Origin: Pseudomonas sp. ZH-FAD
Lineage (GTDB): Bacteria > Pseudomonadota > Gammaproteobacteria > Pseudomonadales > Pseudomonadaceae
Reading direction: 5' to 3'
Length of the DNA stretch: 64,000 nucleotides
NCBI RefSeq assembly: GCF_002803095.1
Contig: NZ_PGLR01000018.1
Span: 1 to 64,000, forward strand
In this document: positions 19,512-28,451 of the stretch, piece by piece
Position numbering within the stretch: position 1 is the stretch's first letter
Layout: every line of letters starts with the position of its first letter
Translations under genes and position numbers: made by a program
Notes under the pieces: model-generated
Seen by the model: only the letters and a program-made list of their open reading frames with translations
Databases searched by the model: none
What the model was told of the DNA's origin: nothing

Positions 19512-20651
19512 TCAGATCCGGAACGCCTCCTGGTCGACAAAGGCATTCAGGGTCTGCAGCGCAGGGATCAAGCGGTTGTCTGTGTACTCGCACCCAGTGC
19601 TGCTGACCGGCGTCTGACCGCGCTTGTCAGCCTCCTCAGGGCGATGGCCATCCCCATTTGTCAAACTGACCAACATCGGTTGATAGCCCGTCTGCCAGGC
19701 TACGGTCCCGGGAAAGCTCGATCGGAGTGCCACCAAGATCGCCACACCGGCCCAGTCCAGGTCTCCCCAGAAGTGCGACGCCCCAGATTCGTGGCAATAG
19801 AGCCAGCGGCCAAAGCGTTCAGTATGAAAGGGCTCTTGGCTGCCCAGGTTCGAAAAGAACAGCGATGACGTCGCAATATGCCGCAAGCGCATGGCCGAAC
19901 CTTTGAATCCAGAAGCATGAACCATGGCCAATCGGTAGGTTTCAGCGTTCGCCGAGCGAATCGCACGCTCAAACGACACCTGGTTCTCAATAAACAGCAC
20001 ACCATCCCAGCCGCCGTGTGGCAGGAACACCTGCAGCTGTATGGGGGCCTCCGCGAAGGGGCATTCAGGCAGGCCAAGGATCGCTGCTACCATCGCTTGG
20101 CGCTTGTCCAAGACCTTGGACATGCCCCAAAACAATCGGGCAGAGACCTCACGTAGAAACAAGGGATCCTTCGCAAGTCCAGCCAATCTGTTGAGCTGCT
20201 CTACGACGGCCGCCATTTCGCGTCCAGGAAGGTCAATGCAGTAATTCCGCACAACCGCTTTGGCTGCCTCTGATACCTCTAGGCCCGAGTCCACCGCCAC
20301 CCGCCACCGCTCGTTCGCCGTTTGCGGACGCTCGGTCCTGCCCGTAGCGGTCCGAAGCCATTCGCTGTCCCGAATCTCAACCTTGGGCGCCAGGGCATAG
20401 CCTGCACGAGACATCGCCGCCCTCCCCGGCTTAATCTCGATCCAACCGTTTTGGTGCAGCTGCTGGATCTGCGACCACAAGTGCTCCTTCTCCGATTCGT
20501 ACAACGCCCTGTAAAGCGCAGGCCAGGTGGTCTCCGAGAGCACCATCGCATTAGGCTTGGTACCACGTTTGTCGGCGGCATCCAGTCTGTTTACCAAGCT
20601 GTTCAAAACTTCCTGGATCGCCGGTTGCTGTGCCCAAATTGGTAGGCTCAC
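19512..20651 (-). CDS. jetD: Wadjet nuclease subunit JetD
   Basis: JetD is the Toprim-fold subunit that cleaves DNA extruded by the JetABC motor, destroying circular plasmids. The start is GTG 20651, overlapping the jetC stop (GTGA), which gives 379 residues. The N-terminal part is winged-helix/arm-like, and the C-terminal Toprim domain has the acidic set E222 in LFIENQ and D297/D299 in FWGDLDWAG, as in DUF2220-type JetD. A longer frame upstream overlaps jetC and is a shadow. Confidence 0.92.
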   Translation of the reverse strand: MSLPIWAQQPAIQEVLNSLVNRLDAADKRGTKPNAMVLSETTWPALYRALYESEKEHLWSQIQQLHQNGWIEIKPGRAAMSRAGYALAPKVEIRDSEWLRTATGRTERPQTANERWRVAVDSGLEVSEAAKAVVRNYCIDLPGREMAAVVEQLNRLAGLAKDPLFLREVSARLFWGMSKVLDKRQAMVAAILGLPECPFAEAPIQLQVFLPHGGWDGVLFIENQVSFERAIRSANAETYRLAMVHASGFKGSAMRLRHIATSSLFFSNLGSQEPFHTERFGRWLYCHESGASHFWGDLDWAGVAILVALRSSFPGTVAWQTGYQPMLVSLTNGDGHRPEEADKRGQTPVSSTGCEYTDNRLIPALQTLNAFVDQEAFRI

Positions 20652-23600
20652 CGGACCGCCTCTTGCGCTGGCTCCTCGTCCGACTTCAGCGGGTTCTCCA
20701 TCTCGAATCTCATGCGGGCCTGCTCTCTCGCCACCCTGCGCTGCTGTTCCCACATCGTTCGCATCTTGTCTGGCCGCAACTCACGGGAATCGCATTCCGA
20801 AACGAAGTCGAGCTCCCCATTCTCCACTGGAGACAGACGGGTAAAGGTGTACTCGCGGGTGAATTCATCACGAATAGCCCCGGCCTTCATGGTCGGAACA
20901 GCGCAGATGACCTGCAGATTGAGGTTGTCACGTAAGAATCCCAGGACCGCGCGTGCACGAGTTTCATCCATGCGCGCGAAGGACTCATCGTTCACCAGCA
21001 GTTTGAGGCTGGGGCCTTTGTCGAAGACCTTGAGCTTGTTGGTTACCACCGCGGCCCTGACGATGTACGCAGGTGTTTCGAGCTGACCACCCGACCCGGT
21101 GCCCCACTCCGACAACTTGATTGCTCCGCCACTGTCGGAGTGATTCACGATGTCGTAGACGCGGTAGTTGCGATAATCCGCGATCCGCATCAGCTCCTTG
21201 GTTGCACGCTCATGGTCGTCATCCAGTAGCAAACCGATCAGCCTGTCTCGGACCGCAATCTGGTTGTCGGTGAGCGATGCGGAACCAAACAGGTCATGGG
21301 CCTCGTTGGAGGCGGCCATCTCGGCGACGGCACCGAAGAAGGTGTAGTACTCGTAGAATTCGGGCACCCATTTTGACCACTCGATCTCAAAACGATCGGA
21401 CCCAAACTTCAGATTCCTCAGTTCATTGTTGAGTATTCGCAACTCACGGACGCCCTCCTCCACCTTGCCGCGGATCTCGACGCAAAACTGCTTGGTAAAC
21501 ACATCGCGAAAAGAGGCTTCAGCGTCGGCAAGGTCCTGGGCATTGTTCAGGAGGCCGATGTTCTTCAGGTCCGCAAGCGTGGCCAGGACTTCGCTCCGCA
21601 ACAGGACCAAATGACCATACACCGGGTCGAAGCGCTCCTGTTCCAGAACATCCGGTACGCCGCCGGTAAAGCGCTCATCTTGCCGGGCGACTCGATTGTG
21701 CTCGGCTAGGTCATGCCTGACGTCGCCAGCTTTGAGGGATGTCTTCGCAATCATGCCAGGGATAACAGATTCCAGTTTGTCTTCGCGCCCTTGCCATGTG
21801 GCAGCGAGTTCATGGGCAGATTCCAGAAACATGTTCACCACGTGGGCCCGATTCACGTCGCAAAGGCTTTGTACCCGGTCGACTTCAATAGTCAACGACT
21901 GCACCACTGCGGGCCTACCCTCCACCAGGGAGGCAATCGTGTCGTTCCACTCCTTGATGCTTTTCATGGACACCGCCACCGCACCGACGAGTTTATTGCT
22001 AGTAGCTTCGACCGCCTCCAAATCTGTGTTCAACTTCGCGATCTCGACCTCGAGATTCACGATCTCGGTGAGGTCAAGTCTGGCCAACGCCTGACGGACC
22101 TTCTCAAGGTCCGTTGCCGCGTCCTGGAGCGATTGGAACTCCAACACGGGCTTCTGAAGGCGCTGGACCGTAGTGATGATTTCCTGCAGGTCAGTTTGAC
22201 GGCCTCGCACTGTGCTGAGCCGCTGCTCAAGCTCGGCAATCTCGGCTGACAGCCTCTCGATGGCAACTTCCCTGGCCTTCTTGCCAAAGACCAACTCCAC
22301 ATCTTTCGCACTGAACATCGTCCGGGATCCACTGCCCTTCCCATCCATGGTGAGGCCACGCGGCGTATGCCTCAGCTCCTTGCTGGAGGCTACTTTCACG
22401 ACTCGACCGTATTGTTCGATGAGATAGGCCTTGGCTATGCGATGCTCGGTGGTCAGCTCGTGGATAATCGATTCCGCCGGCACTCGCGACGGGTCAGCAT
22501 GCTGTTGGCAGTACTCGCCTTGGATGACCTTGGTTTTCAGCCCCAGCCGCTGGGCAATGTCAATCGCATCTCGTTCAAACTCGGCGGGCACAACGAAGTT
22601 GAAACGGGCGTCAGCCAGGTAACCTTCGATTGCCGCTTGCCAGTGGTCGGAGGCCGGTTCAATCAGGTCGCAAAGCACCTGTACGTTGGCGCTGGGCATG
22701 GCCTCCCGCATACGGTCCAGCGCAACACTGACCCATTTGGGGTAGTTTCCACCGCCGGTCACTATCCGCGCCCGAGCGCTTTGCTTGTCTCTCAATTCAT
22801 CATTGAGTTGACGGATAGCTTCGGAGACGGGCGACTGGGCGGCGTAACACTGCAGAAGCAGACTGGGTTCATCCGTCCCGGCCAGGGCTGCGTGCAGCCG
22901 GCCCCAACCGGTTTGAATGCTGGTGCATTGGGCGGCCACGTCCCGGAGCATGCCGGTATCGAGGTCTGACTGAATGGCCAGCATCAGCAACTGGCTGTTC
23001 ATGCCCTGCAATTGAATACGCTCTAATCCGCGGGTTGCAGCGGTAACGGCCTCCATGGCCTGAGACATTCCCGCCATCTCAACTGGGATGTGCCGGCCGA
23101 GGACATTTTCTGCAGCCGCCGATAGATTCCGAGCCTGGTTAAGGCCGTGCAGTAAAGCCGAAACACACTGAGCTGCTGTTGTTGTAGCCAGCTTGGCCTG
23201 TGCCTCGAGGCTCTGCTTTTCCTGATGGACTTGGAACCCCATCAGCTTGGTGTTCAGGGCACTCACTTGGCGATTGAGTTCGAACTTCTGATCGTTTAGA
23301 CCCGCAAGCTGCGTCTCGTTTTCCAGGATGGCGGCTCGTTGGACCTCGACCTGGTTGCGGTATGATTCAAGGGCCGCGTCGACGCTCAACACCTTCAGGT
23401 GCCTGAGAGCGACTTCATGCTTGAGAACAGACTCGTGGCCGATGATCGTGTCGGTAATCTTCCCGGTCAGCGAGACGAGTCGGTCATGCGTCGCCTGCAA
23501 GCGCTCACTCTCCTTCCGCAGGTTGGTGACCTGCTTCATCAAACCGCTGATGCGTTCGATGCCTTCCTGGAGAGCCTTGCCATCAAAGGCGAGAATTTCG

Positions 23601-24295
23601 TCTTTGACCAGGTCATTCACCGAGCCAATTTTCTTGTAGGCGATGGACTCTACCCAGGCCTTGGCAGCCGCTCTCGCGTCGTCCCACGTAACACTGTTCT
23701 TTCCGCGGAACCGGCCATACAAGGCACAGAGGTAGTCGCGCTTACTAGGGTAATGGATGGTGTTGTACCCCTTTGCCTTGAGCATGCGCACTACCTCCTC
23801 GACCGCTACCCACTCCTGCTGCGATCCGTCCTTGAACAACTCCGCCACGGAGAGACGGACTCCATCCAAAATGATGAGCACCTCGGACCGTTCCAGCACG
23901 GGTGTACGGTTGCTCCCAACGGAGTCTACCCGTGCCGAGGCGGCGACAAGCGCCGTGAAGGGTTTGCCACCCTCCTCCCCTTTGTCCGGCATGAAAACTG
24001 CCCCCACGTAGGTTTGAGCACCGTCCGGCCTCGAGAACTTGCTGTACTCGGCCCCGACTACGTAGGACTCCAGGTTTCTCTTGGTCTTTTGCCGCTGATC
24101 CTGAGTCACTTCGCCTTGCGCTGGGTTGAAGTGAAGGATGCCTTTGTAGCCAGCGGTCATCAGCATTTGCAGAGCGTCTAGGAAGGTGGACTTGCCGGCG
24201 CCACTCCCGCCAGTCAGCAAGGTCATGTCACCGAGCTGATAATCCGCCGGCTCAATTTGCCCCCAATTGCCGAGAATCAGGTGATCAATCTTCAC
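20648..24295 (-). CDS. jetC: Wadjet SMC-like ATPase JetC
   Basis: JetC is the MukB/SMC-like ATPase that drives loop extrusion. The 1215-residue product has the N-terminal Walker A GGSGAGKST (29-37) and long coiled-coil arms (about 250-480 and 640-900) around a hinge-like middle. The C-terminal head has the ABC signature GTGSGGQLETPAY (from about 1065) and the Walker B segment LKLLVNDES (about 1097-1105). It overlaps jetB at its start by 11 bases and jetD at its end, so the four genes are tightly coupled. Confidence 0.94.
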   Translation of the reverse strand: MKIDHLILGNWGQIEPADYQLGDMTLLTGGSGAGKSTFLDALQMLMTAGYKGILHFNPAQGEVTQDQRQKTKRNLESYVVGAEYSKFSRPDGAQTYVGAVFMPDKGEEGGKPFTALVAASARVDSVGSNRTPVLERSEVLIILDGVRLSVAELFKDGSQQEWVAVEEVVRMLKAKGYNTIHYPSKRDYLCALYGRFRGKNSVTWDDARAAAKAWVESIAYKKIGSVNDLVKDEILAFDGKALQEGIERISGLMKQVTNLRKESERLQATHDRLVSLTGKITDTIIGHESVLKHEVALRHLKVLSVDAALESYRNQVEVQRAAILENETQLAGLNDQKFELNRQVSALNTKLMGFQVHQEKQSLEAQAKLATTTAAQCVSALLHGLNQARNLSAAAENVLGRHIPVEMAGMSQAMEAVTAATRGLERIQLQGMNSQLLMLAIQSDLDTGMLRDVAAQCTSIQTGWGRLHAALAGTDEPSLLLQCYAAQSPVSEAIRQLNDELRDKQSARARIVTGGGNYPKWVSVALDRMREAMPSANVQVLCDLIEPASDHWQAAIEGYLADARFNFVVPAEFERDAIDIAQRLGLKTKVIQGEYCQQHADPSRVPAESIIHELTTEHRIAKAYLIEQYGRVVKVASSKELRHTPRGLTMDGKGSGSRTMFSAKDVELVFGKKAREVAIERLSAEIAELEQRLSTVRGRQTDLQEIITTVQRLQKPVLEFQSLQDAATDLEKVRQALARLDLTEIVNLEVEIAKLNTDLEAVEATSNKLVGAVAVSMKSIKEWNDTIASLVEGRPAVVQSLTIEVDRVQSLCDVNRAHVVNMFLESAHELAATWQGREDKLESVIPGMIAKTSLKAGDVRHDLAEHNRVARQDERFTGGVPDVLEQERFDPVYGHLVLLRSEVLATLADLKNIGLLNNAQDLADAEASFRDVFTKQFCVEIRGKVEEGVRELRILNNELRNLKFGSDRFEIEWSKWVPEFYEYYTFFGAVAEMAASNEAHDLFGSASLTDNQIAVRDRLIGLLLDDDHERATKELMRIADYRNYRVYDIVNHSDSGGAIKLSEWGTGSGGQLETPAYIVRAAVVTNKLKVFDKGPSLKLLVNDESFARMDETRARAVLGFLRDNLNLQVICAVPTMKAGAIRDEFTREYTFTRLSPVENGELDFVSECDSRELRPDKMRTMWEQQRRVAREQARMRFEMENPLKSDEEPAQEAVR

Positions 24296-24962
24296 TGTCC
24301 TGCTCCTCGACGGTTGCCTGTACTTCGATCACCCCGTCGGCGTCCAATGCTGATAAGAGCGCGTCATTCGTGACGACCCCCAGAATCATCGGCCGAATTG
24401 CAAGGAATGCATCCTCGTCAGTGATGCTGAAGCTGGAGTTGAATCGCAGGATCTTATGGCGCCGTAACTGCCCCAGCAGGTCCATTTTTTCCCCTGCTGT
24501 CGACGGCAAGCTTCGGCGCAGTTGCGTCTGCATGGTCGCAGCGAGGTCCTCGAGTGAGATCATTGCTTCGCCATTCAGCTCGATGCTCCCCGCATTGAGG
24601 TGCTCTTGGTAGATGAAACGCAGTGCCAGTGCCGCGGCGACAAAATCTGGAGTGAGCTTCGCCTTCAATGCCGGCACCGGATCTAGGTCGTCATCCTGCA
24701 GTCCATCCACGCGCGCGCCTGGCGCATAAAGCCGAAAGAAGCAGGCGTTGCTGTCATGGTGGAGACGAAGGCCCGCAATGTCGAAATAGTCAAGAAGCAG
24801 CGGCTCCACTCTGCGGGCATCGTCGTAAAGGAACTGCTCGTTCCGATCGTCATCGCGGACGATAACCCCATGTGCCAGCAAGCGAGTGACGATCTGGCGA
24901 AAACGATCGAGGCTCAGGTTGTGCAAATTCAATTGCGAGTTGACGGTGGAAATCAGGTTCAT
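24285..24962 (-). CDS. jetB: Wadjet KITE-type subunit JetB
   Basis: JetB is the small winged-helix (KITE/MukE-like) subunit of the Wadjet SMC complex. From ATG 24962 (MNLISTVNSQLNLHNLSLDR) it has 225 residues, with a DUF4194-like pattern FRQIVTRLLAHGVIVRDD near the start and IRPMILGVVTNDALLSAL near the end. A longer open frame overlaps jetA and is not used. The ATG is preceded by GAAGGA and lies 4 bp after the jetA stop. Confidence 0.88.
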   Translation of the reverse strand: MNLISTVNSQLNLHNLSLDRFRQIVTRLLAHGVIVRDDDRNEQFLYDDARRVEPLLLDYFDIAGLRLHHDSNACFFRLYAPGARVDGLQDDDLDPVPALKAKLTPDFVAAALALRFIYQEHLNAGSIELNGEAMISLEDLAATMQTQLRRSLPSTAGEKMDLLGQLRRHKILRFNSSFSITDEDAFLAIRPMILGVVTNDALLSALDADGVIEVQATVEEQDSED

Positions 24963-24966
24963 TCCT

Positions 24967-26397
24967 TCACTCCCTGAAGTCGATGAGGTAATCGCAGCCG
25001 CTGTAGAAGTCGGTGTCGAAGCGGAAGGCGAGCTTGGAAGCAACTAGGTCATTGCCCTTCGCGCTCCGTACTGCCTCGACTGCCTGGAACAAGTGAATGG
25101 CCTGCCTGGCAGTTTCGCGGGGCAGTGAGGACAGTCGTATGCCTCTGCCGATGAGGCGCAGCTCCTGGCGGAGCACGGCCACAATGTCCTCGTTGGGAAT
25201 GGAGAAGGCTTCCGCTTCGGCTCGTGCCATCGCCGCCTCCAATCGGGCCTCCCGGGTGGGGCGCGGTCTGATGGTCACCGTGAGCGATTTGCGCCGCTGG
25301 GTAGCGGAGCGGAGCTTGAATGCCGAAGGATCGAGCAGCCGAATCTCGACCGCCGCCATGTCCGCGGCGATGCCAGACAGGATTGAGTCCTGAATATCCG
25401 GGGGCGAGTTTGCCAGGCGCTGGATCACAGCCATGAAGCTGTGGCGGTTGTGTCCGGTCCGCAGCATCATCGATTGCTGGACCAGGCCGGTAACCCGGCG
25501 GACGTAAGCTTCCATGGATTTCACAAACATGGGCTGCTTGGTGTCGCACGCCGCGTCCACCATTTCCCCGATACGTTCGAGCATCCAGTCGAATACTGAG
25601 TCGCCGGTGTGTTCGCTCACCGCCCAACTAGCGATTTCCCGGAGGTCATTCTCGAATCGCCGGTACTGAGCAGTGCTGACTTGGGTTCGCAGCTTCTCCA
25701 GGTTCTGCCGGATCGATTGACGGTTCAGCGTGGCGCTGTCTGCCGTTAGCTGCTTGGAGTAGTCCCGGCGGAAACGCTGCAAGAACTCCACGAAGTCGTC
25801 CCAGCGGACTACCAGCGATGCCTCGCGCATCAAGCTTCGCGCAAGGTCCTTGAAGAGGTCGATACCCTCAGTCAGGTCCTCAATAACCTTTTCCGCAAAT
25901 TCGTATGCGTCCACCAAGTCATGGGCATCGCTCCGGGTCAGCGCTGCGTCCAGGGCGTTGCGACAGCTCCGCATGTTGCGCTGCCGGCTCCGGCTGGGCC
26001 GGTGCAACGACCAGAAGGCTTCGGCGAATAGTTTGCCAGTCCTAGAAAACCTGAAGCTGGTGACCAGACCTTCTCGCTCGATCCCCTTTTCGAGCCAGCC
26101 ATCTTTCAGCAGAGCCCGGATGACCAGTCCGGTCATCTGGAGGGGGTCGTTGGCATCGGCGGCAGAAAACTCATCTTGGTCCGAAGCCTCGACGGGCCTA
26201 GCCAGATGCTCCTTGACCACAGGCAGCACCAGTTCGGTCAAATCGTCCCGTCCGAGGTTGTGTGCATAATCCGCCGCTGGACCGTGCAATCGGTCATAGA
26301 GCAGCCGAAGGCAGGTCGCGAAGAGTTCGCGGCGCGACGAGTTCAGGGGCCGGAAGAATCTTCCGCGGTCAGCCTCAAAGAATAGTGATTCGTTCAC
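24967..26397 (-). CDS. jetA: Wadjet kleisin-like subunit JetA
   Basis: JetA is the kleisin-like (MukF-like) subunit joining the SMC heads. From GTG 26397 (read NESLFFEADRGRFFRPLNSS) it has 476 residues. The opening FF...FF.PL.S..RE.....L..LY and the helical body suit the JetA family of the non-type-I Wadjet systems, rather than the DUF3375 kind; this sub-typing is my reading of the motif and is tentative. It is the first gene of jetABCD. The extra N-terminal 31 residues of the longer frame look non-native. Confidence 0.85.
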   Translation of the reverse strand: MNESLFFEADRGRFFRPLNSSRRELFATCLRLLYDRLHGPAADYAHNLGRDDLTELVLPVVKEHLARPVEASDQDEFSAADANDPLQMTGLVIRALLKDGWLEKGIEREGLVTSFRFSRTGKLFAEAFWSLHRPSRSRQRNMRSCRNALDAALTRSDAHDLVDAYEFAEKVIEDLTEGIDLFKDLARSLMREASLVVRWDDFVEFLQRFRRDYSKQLTADSATLNRQSIRQNLEKLRTQVSTAQYRRFENDLREIASWAVSEHTGDSVFDWMLERIGEMVDAACDTKQPMFVKSMEAYVRRVTGLVQQSMMLRTGHNRHSFMAVIQRLANSPPDIQDSILSGIAADMAAVEIRLLDPSAFKLRSATQRRKSLTVTIRPRPTREARLEAAMARAEAEAFSIPNEDIVAVLRQELRLIGRGIRLSSLPRETARQAIHLFQAVEAVRSAKGNDLVASKLAFRFDTDFYSGCDYLIDFRE

Positions 26398-26803
26398 GTA
26401 GGCTACTCCCAGCCGATCCGAAGGACTGACGAAGCACACCAATAACGTCAAGCCGCACGGCTCCATCTCTATTGCCCCGACGCCTTGCATCCTCGACTAC
26501 GGTGCGGGGCCGCTCCTGCTGACAGGTATAGTCAAATCGTGCTTATCACCCGGCGATGTTACCGTGACAGCATGGCGAATAGCTGTCTACGTATCGACTG
26601 CTGCGTGCCACGCTTTCGATCCGCCCTCAAGGCCGTATAATCAAGATTGCTTGGATGCAGGGATGAGGGCTGAATTTGCTAGCAATGTTGCAAGTAAGCC
26701 CTCCCCCACTCCTTCTAACCGGCCTGGATTTTCCGGGCAATCATCCGAAACGAATATGTGCCATGAGGCAGTCTGTTTCGGGCCAGTAAAAAATCCACAC
26801 ACA
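26398..26803. other. Intergenic region between kwaB and jetA
   Basis: This gap of about 405 bp has no convincing gene on either strand. It must hold the jetA promoter, since jetA is first in its unit, and the end of the kwaAB transcript. I could not identify a clear -35/-10 pair or terminator by eye. A 101-codon plus-strand frame here has no recognisable protein character. Confidence 0.4.
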
Positions 26804-27733
26804 TCAAGGTGGGGTTATGCTTTCCGTGTTCTGGACATCATAGATACGTCCAGAGAAATGAGATTTTAGTCGGTGATCAAGTAGCGCCTTAAATATGTCT
26901 GGGCATGTCTCAGGGCTAGGGGTGATTTGGCCGCCAGGAGCAAAGTTGATGTTCAATCCAAAGTTTGCATACTCCGCCCTCAGGTTCTGCATAAAAACAG
27001 GGTCAAGATAATTCTGTTTTTGTCGAATAGCAGAAGCGCGACGAAGTTGGATTGCATTATTCCCAACATAGGTCCTGACCTCTTCTACGCCTGTGAAGAC
27101 CTGTTGGAACGCAGGTTCCGCAAGAAGCTCAATGAAGTCATTCTCATGAGCGGCCTTGTGGTTTAGAATGGATTCAAAATGCCTCTTGTTAGAAATAAAT
27201 AGAGAGTCATTCAAAATAAAGAAATCAAAAACCTTTGCAAGGTTGAACGTCGGCGAATCATCAATCTCCAAAATATTTGCCCTGAATAGGGTATTGATGG
27301 CGCCGTTGCGTTTCTTTGTTTTCCAACTGTCGTCGGTTTTTTTGACGCAGTAGAGATTGCCAGCGGGAGAAGATATTTTTACCGCGTAAAAAGCCGCATT
27401 TTGCATTTTCTTCATTTCAGCAACCCGTTTTGCGGGTGTCTGGTCCAGCGACTCTGCAATAATCTTGTCTGCATGCGTTTCTATAAGTGGAACGCGCAAT
27501 GCACTGCCTTCGTTGTTCTGAGCCAGCAAACCATACTCTATGGTCTCGGTCATAGCTAATCGACATTGCGTTGCCGTCTCTTTGAGCTTTGCTATAACAT
27601 TTTCACTTAGGCTTACCCAGTGAGCGTTAAATTTAAGCTGGGGAGGCTGACCCGATGTGGATTTTTTAAATACCCACAGGTTAACCTGGGCGTTTTGAAT
27701 GTCGAAATTATGGAGATCCTCAATCTCAGCCAC
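26804..27733 (-). CDS. kwaB: Kiwa defence protein KwaB
   Basis: KwaB is the DUF4868 effector of the two-gene Kiwa antiphage system; it binds DNA and acts together with membrane-bound KwaA. The 309-residue product starts at GTG 27733. It has the family pattern in its C-terminal half (RRASAIRQKQNYLDPVFMQN and SHFSGRIYDVQNTESI). It follows kwaA after 3 bp. The region is visibly more AT-rich than its surroundings, which fits recent acquisition. Confidence 0.82.
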   Translation of the reverse strand: MAEIEDLHNFDIQNAQVNLWVFKKSTSGQPPQLKFNAHWVSLSENVIAKLKETATQCRLAMTETIEYGLLAQNNEGSALRVPLIETHADKIIAESLDQTPAKRVAEMKKMQNAAFYAVKISSPAGNLYCVKKTDDSWKTKKRNGAINTLFRANILEIDDSPTFNLAKVFDFFILNDSLFISNKRHFESILNHKAAHENDFIELLAEPAFQQVFTGVEEVRTYVGNNAIQLRRASAIRQKQNYLDPVFMQNLRAEYANFGLNINFAPGGQITPSPETCPDIFKALLDHRLKSHFSGRIYDVQNTESITPP

Positions 27734-27736
27734 GGG

Positions 27737-28324
27737 CTATTCCTTTTTGATGATTATGTCCTGAATTGTTTCAGTTTCACATACTGCATTTGGACTAAAT
27801 TCGGATCGCCCGAGTGCCTTGCCCACCAAGTCGTTTGGGCTGCCGATAAAACTGTATTTTATTTCATAAAGCTTCCACCCAAGAGCAATGAGGATTGGGT
27901 TTAATATTATCTGTCCGGACTTGTATGACAGCCAAAACAACCAGCCAAGAAATATTAAGAACCCAATGAATTTGCTAGTTTCCGAGTACTGAATACTCAT
28001 AAAAGAAACGATATATGGCAGTACGTAGTTCATTAGATCGGCAGGTATGTGTTTTTCCTCCTTTACTATTATTTGCTGCGATGGTGTTTTTATCCTTAGG
28101 GTCACGATTGTCACCACGAAGCAGACAAAGCAAAGAAGAAAAAAGCCGATAGACAGGGCTGGATTTGAAAAAGGAATAAGGCATTTTTCAGGTTGACTGA
28201 GAAGCGCCGAACAGAACTCCAATTTAATCATCTCATACTTGAGGTCCTGAGACAAAAGTATCATGCTCAAGGGTAGGTATGATCCTATGAATATAGTGGC
28301 CGCAGGAATAAGTCTTAGTTCCAC
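27737..28324 (-). CDS. kwaA: Kiwa membrane protein KwaA
   Basis: KwaA is the membrane sensor of Kiwa. The 195-residue product has about four transmembrane segments, near residues 8-25, 54-75, 95-112 and 117-135, and a cytoplasmic tail ending DIIIKKE. Sequence similarity among KwaA proteins is low, so the call rests on topology, size and tight coupling to kwaB. Like kwaB it is AT-rich. The kwaA promoter must lie in the 127 bp before the IS5-family element at 28452. Confidence 0.78.
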   Translation of the reverse strand: MELRLIPAATIFIGSYLPLSMILLSQDLKYEMIKLEFCSALLSQPEKCLIPFSNPALSIGFFLLCFVCFVVTIVTLRIKTPSQQIIVKEEKHIPADLMNYVLPYIVSFMSIQYSETSKFIGFLIFLGWLFWLSYKSGQIILNPILIALGWKLYEIKYSFIGSPNDLVGKALGRSEFSPNAVCETETIQDIIIKKE

Positions 28325-28451
28325 GTTTTATCCATTACTGAGTTCGATGCTAGTGTGGTTCACTATTCGCTGTGCAGTTAATTATGGCTGCTTTGTGAGG
28401 GACGGGAGGTGCATTTAGTGTAATTATCCTTGCCCTAATTCCTGATTCTAA

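Noticed and set aside
20652..20753. Extended N-terminus of JetD
   Set aside because: The added codons lie inside jetC and look non-native. GTG 20651 overlaps the jetC stop in the usual coupled manner.
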